Assembly: GCA_938041705.1 (NCBI GenBank)
Contig: CALISP010000101.1
Location: forward strand, 1-8,746
DNA from: an uncultured Cocleimonas sp.
Lineage (GTDB): Bacteria; Pseudomonadota; Gammaproteobacteria; Thiotrichales; Thiotrichaceae
Direction of reading: 5' to 3'
DNA: 8,746 nt
Shown piece after piece: positions 5,237 to 8,746 of the stretch (the first letter of the stretch is position 1; each line of letters opens with the position of its first letter). The position numbers were made by a program, and so were the translations under genes. Under the pieces are notes generated by a model. That model was given only the letters and a program-made list of their open reading frames with translations, was not told the DNA's origin and ran no database searches.

Positions 5237-6877
5237 TTACATATTACTATAAAGAGGTCCGCCACTCTCTGGAGTCGTCCAAACAATATTCTGGGTCGGA
5301 TCTTTAATATCACAAGTCTTGCAATGTACGCAGTTTTGAGAATTGATTTGCATCGATGGAGCGCCAGCATCGTCTTCAACAATCTCGTATACCGCGGCAG
5401 GGCAATAACGTGACTCTGGCGAATCATATAGAGCTAGATTAGTATCAATAGCAACTGCTGGATTCTTTAGTTTTAAATGAATTGGTTGATGTTCATTGTG
5501 GTTAGTATTTGATAAATAGACCGAAGATAAGCGATCAAAAGTTAGCTTTCCATCAGGGCTAGGATAAACAATCTCTTGAACACTGTCTTTTTTCTTTAGC
5601 TGTAAATGATCAGCATGATGCGTCATGGTCCAAGGCTCTTTGCCTCGAGTAATGTAAGCAGTCAGACCTGCATTTGCTAAACCAAATAGTAAACCTTTGC
5701 TAAATGCTGGACGGATATTTCTGACTTTATTCAGTTCATCAAATATCCAAGAATCACGGAAAGCTTTGTCATAAGACACATTATTTAAAGCACTTTCATC
5801 TTCAGAAGTTACTGCAGCAAAGGCTGCTTCTGCAGCTAACATGCCACTCTTCATTGCGGTATGAATGCCTTTTATTTTGGCTACATTTAGAAAGCCAGCC
5901 GCACAGCCAACTAATAAACCACCTGGGAAATCGAGTTTAGGTAAAGACTGCAAACCACCTTCATTAAGTGCGCGAGCGCCATAACTAACGCGCTTTCCAC
6001 CTTCAAAAATTCCACGAATATCAGGATGTGTTTTAAAGCGTTGAAACTCTTCAAATGGACTTAGATATGGGTTTGAATAATCTAAACCAACAACAAAGCC
6101 AACAGCTACAAGGTTGTTATCCATGTGATATAAGAACGAACCACCATAAGTATCACTTTTTAAAGGCCAACCAATCGAATGAACTGTTTTACCTTCAGCA
6201 TGTTGTTCAGGTGAGACTTCCCATATTTCTTTAATGCCCAATCCATATGTTTGTGGCGCAGAATCTTTGGATAAGTCGTATTTATCAATCAGCACACGAC
6301 TAACAGAACCACGGCAGCCTTCTGCAACTATCGTTAGCTTTGCATGTAATTCCATACCAGGATCATATTCAGGGCCATGAGAGCCGTCTTTCATCACACC
6401 AGTTTCACCAGTAGCCACACCAATGACTTTATCGTTCTCATCAGCCAATACTTCAGCAGCTGCAAAACCCGCATAGATCTCTATACCCATAGCTTCAGCT
6501 TGTTCACCTAACCAGCGCGTTAAACGCGCGAGGCTTACAATATGGTTTTTCTCACCATGGTTATCCATTGTTGGCGGAGTAGGTAGACGTACAGATTTTT
6601 TTTCAGTGAGATATAAAAATTGATCTTCAGTCACTTGTGTTTTTATAGGCGCGCCTTTATCTTTCCAATCAGGAATCAGTTCATCAAGTGCGCGAGATTC
6701 TAAAACGGCGCCCGCCAAAGAATGAGCGCCAACTTCAGCCGCTTTTTCCAATACGGTAATGGCTATCTCTTTGTTATTTTCTTGGGCTAATTGGGCTAAA
6801 CGAATTGCGGTAGATAAACCCGCCGGGCCTGCACCAATAATAACAACATCAACATCTATGGAATCTCTTTCACTCAT
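5237..6877 (-). CDS. etfD: Electron transfer flavoprotein-ubiquinone oxidoreductase
   Basis: ETF-QO (ETF dehydrogenase) oxidises reduced ETF and reduces ubiquinone at the cytoplasmic membrane, linking flavin dehydrogenases to respiration. 546 residues, full length for the family and longer than FixC-type proteins. Seen: N-terminal FAD-binding VVIIGAGPAGLSTAIRLAQ (11-29) with GAGPAG at 15-20; EKAAEVGAHSLAGAVLE (44-60); a central region with GGSFLYHMDNNLVAVGFVVGLDY; a second FAD-binding stretch GGLLVGCAAGFLNVAKIKGIHTAMKSG; and four cysteines for one [4Fe-4S] cluster, C492 in RYCPA and C516, C519, C522 in CVHCKTC. All expected cofactor ligands are present. Start: ATG with AGAGAG about 7 bases upstream. 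It is on the opposite strand from etfBA. The next gene upstream lacks a clear terminator, so read-through is possible. No transmembrane helix, as expected for a monotopic protein. It is also called etfQO in some annotations. Confidence 0.96.
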   Translation of the reverse strand: MSERDSIDVDVVIIGAGPAGLSTAIRLAQLAQENNKEIAITVLEKAAEVGAHSLAGAVLESRALDELIPDWKDKGAPIKTQVTEDQFLYLTEKKSVRLPTPPTMDNHGEKNHIVSLARLTRWLGEQAEAMGIEIYAGFAAAEVLADENDKVIGVATGETGVMKDGSHGPEYDPGMELHAKLTIVAEGCRGSVSRVLIDKYDLSKDSAPQTYGLGIKEIWEVSPEQHAEGKTVHSIGWPLKSDTYGGSFLYHMDNNLVAVGFVVGLDYSNPYLSPFEEFQRFKTHPDIRGIFEGGKRVSYGARALNEGGLQSLPKLDFPGGLLVGCAAGFLNVAKIKGIHTAMKSGMLAAEAAFAAVTSEDESALNNVSYDKAFRDSWIFDELNKVRNIRPAFSKGLLFGLANAGLTAYITRGKEPWTMTHHADHLQLKKKDSVQEIVYPSPDGKLTFDRLSSVYLSNTNHNEHQPIHLKLKNPAVAIDTNLALYDSPESRYCPAAVYEIVEDDAGAPSMQINSQNCVHCKTCDIKDPTQNIVWTTPESGGPLYSNM

Positions 6878-6924
6878 GGCGATCTCTCTGTAAAAACGGG
6901 TCGTATAAATAGATTAATAATGGA

Positions 6925-6952
6925 ATTATATCACTATAACTAAAATAGTTAA
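6925..6952 (-). promoter_or_regulatory. Proximal promoter for ETF-QO, with overlapping palindrome
   Basis: Read on the minus strand: -35 TTAACT (complement of 6947-6952, 4 of 6), 16-base spacer, -10 TATAAT (complement of 6925-6930, perfect). The start would be near 6918, about 40 bases before the ATG. The palindrome AACTA-TTT-TAGTT covers part of the -35 and the adjacent spacer and could be an operator. Confidence 0.5.
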
Positions 6953-6989
6953 TATGAAAATATATCCACATGTTTACATTATTATGAAA

Positions 6990-7016
6990 ATTATATGATT
7001 TTTTATTTCATGTGAA
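6990..7016 (-). promoter_or_regulatory. Distal candidate promoter for ETF-QO
   Basis: Read on the minus strand: TTCACA (complement of 7011-7016, 5 of 6), a short 15-base spacer, then TATAAT (complement of 6990-6995). The short spacer weakens it. It would give a leader of roughly 105 bases. Confidence 0.3.
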
Positions 7017-7071
7017 TAGCGTAAATGCGACTTACTTAGTGTCACTATTACAGAATACTAATAGGAATTTA

Positions 7072-7848
7072 TTATTGGCTATACTCCATTCCAATACTCG
7101 CGGCTAAATTCATTAACATATGCATTGCAACTGGAACATACAGTGATTTAGTCTTGATTTTAGCAATGCAAAGAACAATACCAATAAAGAAGATACTTAT
7201 AATTTCAAACCAACCATATTGCATGTGAATAACAGCCCAAGCAGCAGATGTTAAAACGATTGCCCCAGTGACTCCTAGTCTAGATCGCGATAGGCCTTCG
7301 AGTAAGAACCCACGAAATAGAAATTCTTCAAAAAATGGGGCGGCTACAGATACAGCAATCCATAACAAGGGCAGGTTTTGAGTATTCGCATAGACCTTTA
7401 TCATGAATTCAGGCACGGGTCTTTGTAGTAAATAATTCACAGACTCCATTGCCACCATGATTAAGATCATTAAACCAAGAAACATTAGCAATGTTTTTAT
7501 ATCGGGTAAGGCTAAGTCTAAGTATTGATCAATAGTGAGTGGTTTACGCATTGATGCAAACCATAAAATCAAGACAACACCAATGATTGCCGCGGGAATT
7601 TCAGCTACGGCGATAGCATCACCATTAAACATATATTGGTTTAATAATTGCTCAGCACTATTAGTTGAGTCATGATCTCCAATAGCTGAAAGTACTTGAG
7701 GGTCAACGCTGTATATATAAGCAAATAAGCCGATTGCTTGGGCTACTGAGAATACCAAAAACACCAATATGCCTAGAACGACAGTCGCCCAAAAGCCCCA
7801 ATATGGGTCTGTTTGATTTGTTGCAATAGACGAACTTGAGTTATCCAT
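7072..7848 (-). CDS. CPBP-family (CAAX/ABI type) intramembrane protease-like protein
   Basis: 258-residue multi-pass membrane protein of the CPBP family (PF02517, related to Rce1 CAAX proteases and bacteriocin self-immunity proteins). All three signature motifs are visible: EEFLFR (E174, E175, R179), the WAVIH motif with H208, and HMLMN (H243, N247). These are the residues expected at the glutamate/histidine active site, so it looks catalytically competent. Hydrophobic segments at about 18-46, 82-98, 117-141, 160-171, 192-209, 213-230 and 237-252 suggest seven or so helices. It lies 23 bases after the RDD gene and is probably its operon partner under the trpG promoter. The start has no convincing Shine-Dalgarno, so translation may depend on ribosomes from the RDD gene. 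Substrate is unknown; bacteria use such proteins for anchor-peptide processing or bacteriocin immunity. No clear terminator follows. Confidence 0.92.
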   Translation of the reverse strand: MDNSSSSIATNQTDPYWGFWATVVLGILVFLVFSVAQAIGLFAYIYSVDPQVLSAIGDHDSTNSAEQLLNQYMFNGDAIAVAEIPAAIIGVVLILWFASMRKPLTIDQYLDLALPDIKTLLMFLGLMILIMVAMESVNYLLQRPVPEFMIKVYANTQNLPLLWIAVSVAAPFFEEFLFRGFLLEGLSRSRLGVTGAIVLTSAAWAVIHMQYGWFEIISIFFIGIVLCIAKIKTKSLYVPVAMHMLMNLAASIGMEYSQ

Positions 7849-7871
7849 ATTAATCTAGACTTGTTAAGGTT

Positions 7872-8366
7872 TTAACTGCGTGTTTGGATATCTGTTTCAG
7901 TTTCTGTTTTAACTAAAGAAGTGTTGCTCAACACATCTTGTAATGAGGCGCGCTTCTTATTGAGCAAAGCCCAAATCAAGCCTAAGCCTACTATTGCCGT
8001 TACATATCGAATCAAAGCTTGAGGCCAACTTACTAATTGTCCTTTATTATTTACGAGTTTTATTTTCCATATTTTCATGCTTGGTGTTTGGCCGTTCTTT
8101 CGCCAATAATAAGCTAAATAGAAAAAGCCTGGCACAAACCAAAAAGGTTTTAATATTTTATTTAAAATATGATCAGTTGGTAATGTTTCATCACCAAAAA
8201 GAAATATCTCAATAGTAAAAATGATGAGAGTCGTAATAAAAAGGATAATTAAACCATCATAAACCATAGCTAATAATCGCATACGAAGTTTAGCTGGTTC
8301 AGTAGGTGTATTTAATTCTGTCAAAGCGTCGATTTTAATCGATGATTCGGATTTAGTAGATGACAT
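7872..8366 (-). CDS. RDD-family inner-membrane protein
   Basis: 164-residue membrane protein of the RDD family (PF06271), named for conserved Arg-Asp-Asp residues. Seen: LRMRLLAMVYDGLII with R30 and D37, then a hydrophobic helix (about 36-58); a second helix (about 75-88); the amphipathic GQTPSMKIWKIKLVN (92-106), matching the family's 'GqTpGkrllgikvv' element; a third helix (about 119-136); and KKRASLQDVLSNTSLV with D144, matching 'R-x-s-l-h-D-x-l-s-x-T'. Function of the family is poorly defined; a few members are linked to ion or osmolyte transport, but no activity can be assigned here. Its ATG overlaps the trpG stop by one base (TAATG), implying translational coupling, and the CPBP gene follows 23 bases on. 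A charged tail (TETETDIQTRS) ends the protein. Confidence 0.92.
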   Translation of the reverse strand: MSSTKSESSIKIDALTELNTPTEPAKLRMRLLAMVYDGLIILFITTLIIFTIEIFLFGDETLPTDHILNKILKPFWFVPGFFYLAYYWRKNGQTPSMKIWKIKLVNNKGQLVSWPQALIRYVTAIVGLGLIWALLNKKRASLQDVLSNTSLVKTETETDIQTRS

Positions 8367-8746
8367 TAGCTAATCGTCATCTTTAAGAAATTACGAAGCA
8401 TGTCATGACCATGATCAGTCAAAATCGATTCTGGATGAAACTGTACGCCTTCAATAGCCATATCTTTGTGTCGAACACCCATAATTTCATCAATTTCACC
8501 ATCTTCAGTTTCCGTCCACGCCGTGATTTCTAAACAATCAGGTAGAGTCGCTTGGTCAATCACCAAAGAGTGATAACGAGTCGCAGTAAACGGTGATGGT
8601 AAACCAGCAAAGATGCCTTCATTGATATGTTTTACCGGTGATGTTTTACCGTGCATAATTTTTTTCGCGCGAATCACATCCCCACCAAAAGATTGGCCGA
8701 TAGACTGATGGCCAAGACATACGCCAAAGATTGGAATTTTGCCTTT
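8366..8746 (-). CDS. trpG: Anthranilate synthase component II, glutamine amidotransferase (C-terminal part)
   Basis: Class I glutamine amidotransferase that releases ammonia from glutamine for anthranilate synthase (with TrpE) in tryptophan synthesis; in many gammaproteobacteria the same subunit also serves as PabA for p-aminobenzoate and folate. 126 C-terminal residues are visible; the 5' end lies off the right edge. Seen: the nucleophile loop GVCLGHQSIGQ near the edge (Cys at visible residue 10), HGKTSPV, the TATRYHSLV substrate segment, and VQFHPESILT with the catalytic His and Glu. The run AWTETEDGEIDEIMGVRHK followed by IEGVQFHPESILT is characteristic of TrpG/PabA. A shorter in-frame GTG at 8677 is not the start, since homology continues to the edge. 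It overlaps the RDD gene start by one base, an unusual neighbour for a trp gene. TrpE and TrpD are not visible. Confidence 0.93.
   Translation of the reverse strand, partial: KGKIPIFGVCLGHQSIGQSFGGDVIRAKKIMHGKTSPVKHINEGIFAGLPSPFTATRYHSLVIDQATLPDCLEITAWTETEDGEIDEIMGVRHKDMAIEGVQFHPESILTDHGHDMLRNFLKMTIS

Noticed and set aside
8366..8677. GTG at 8677 as the start of trpG
   Set aside because: Conserved TrpG sequence including the CLGHQ nucleophile loop continues in frame to the window edge.

Overview
The window looks like chromosomal DNA from an AT-rich gammaproteobacterium. EtfB, EtfA, ETF-ubiquinone oxidoreductase and TrpG all read as gammaproteobacterial, intergenic DNA is very AT-rich, and there is no sign of an insertion sequence, prophage, tRNA, rRNA or CRISPR. 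The genus cannot be fixed from sequence alone. A marine or taurine-using lifestyle is suggested by a taurine-pyruvate-aminotransferase-like gene at the left edge, but this is inference.

Layout, left to right. (1) Positions 1-651, minus strand: N-terminal 217 residues of a class III aminotransferase, most like taurine-pyruvate aminotransferase (Tpa), cut by the window edge. (2) Positions 652-1332: a long AT-rich divergent intergenic region with several inverted repeats. (3) 1333-3008, plus strand: etfB and etfA, overlapping by one base (TAATG), encoding the canonical electron-transfer flavoprotein. (4) 3009-3205: an AT-rich inverted repeat, then a strong rho-independent terminator. (5) 3206-4333, plus: a class V (alanine-glyoxylate/serine-pyruvate type) aminotransferase, followed by a second good terminator. 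(6) 4586-5080, plus: an orphan secreted, arginine-rich, two-cysteine protein with pilin-like C-terminal strands and its own promoter. (7) 5126-5192: a long compound hairpin between convergent genes. (8) 5237-6877, minus: ETF-ubiquinone oxidoreductase with two candidate promoters. (9) 7072-8746, minus: an apparent operon trpG (partial) - RDD-family membrane protein - CPBP/CAAX-type membrane protease, with a TAATG overlap and a 23-base gap.

How the genes work together. EtfAB collects electrons from flavin dehydrogenases (none is in the window), and ETF-QO passes them to ubiquinone, so both halves of that relay lie within about 5.5 kb but on opposite strands. The two aminotransferases flank etfBA. 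A Tpa-like enzyme would produce alanine, and an alanine:glyoxylate-type enzyme could turn alanine back to pyruvate. That pairing is the most testable metabolic idea here. The trpG operon joins tryptophan (possibly also folate) biosynthesis to two small membrane proteins of unknown role. I see no clear evidence of an unprecedented system. The most novel items are the orphan secreted protein with its repeat-bearing promoter and the structured intergenic regions.
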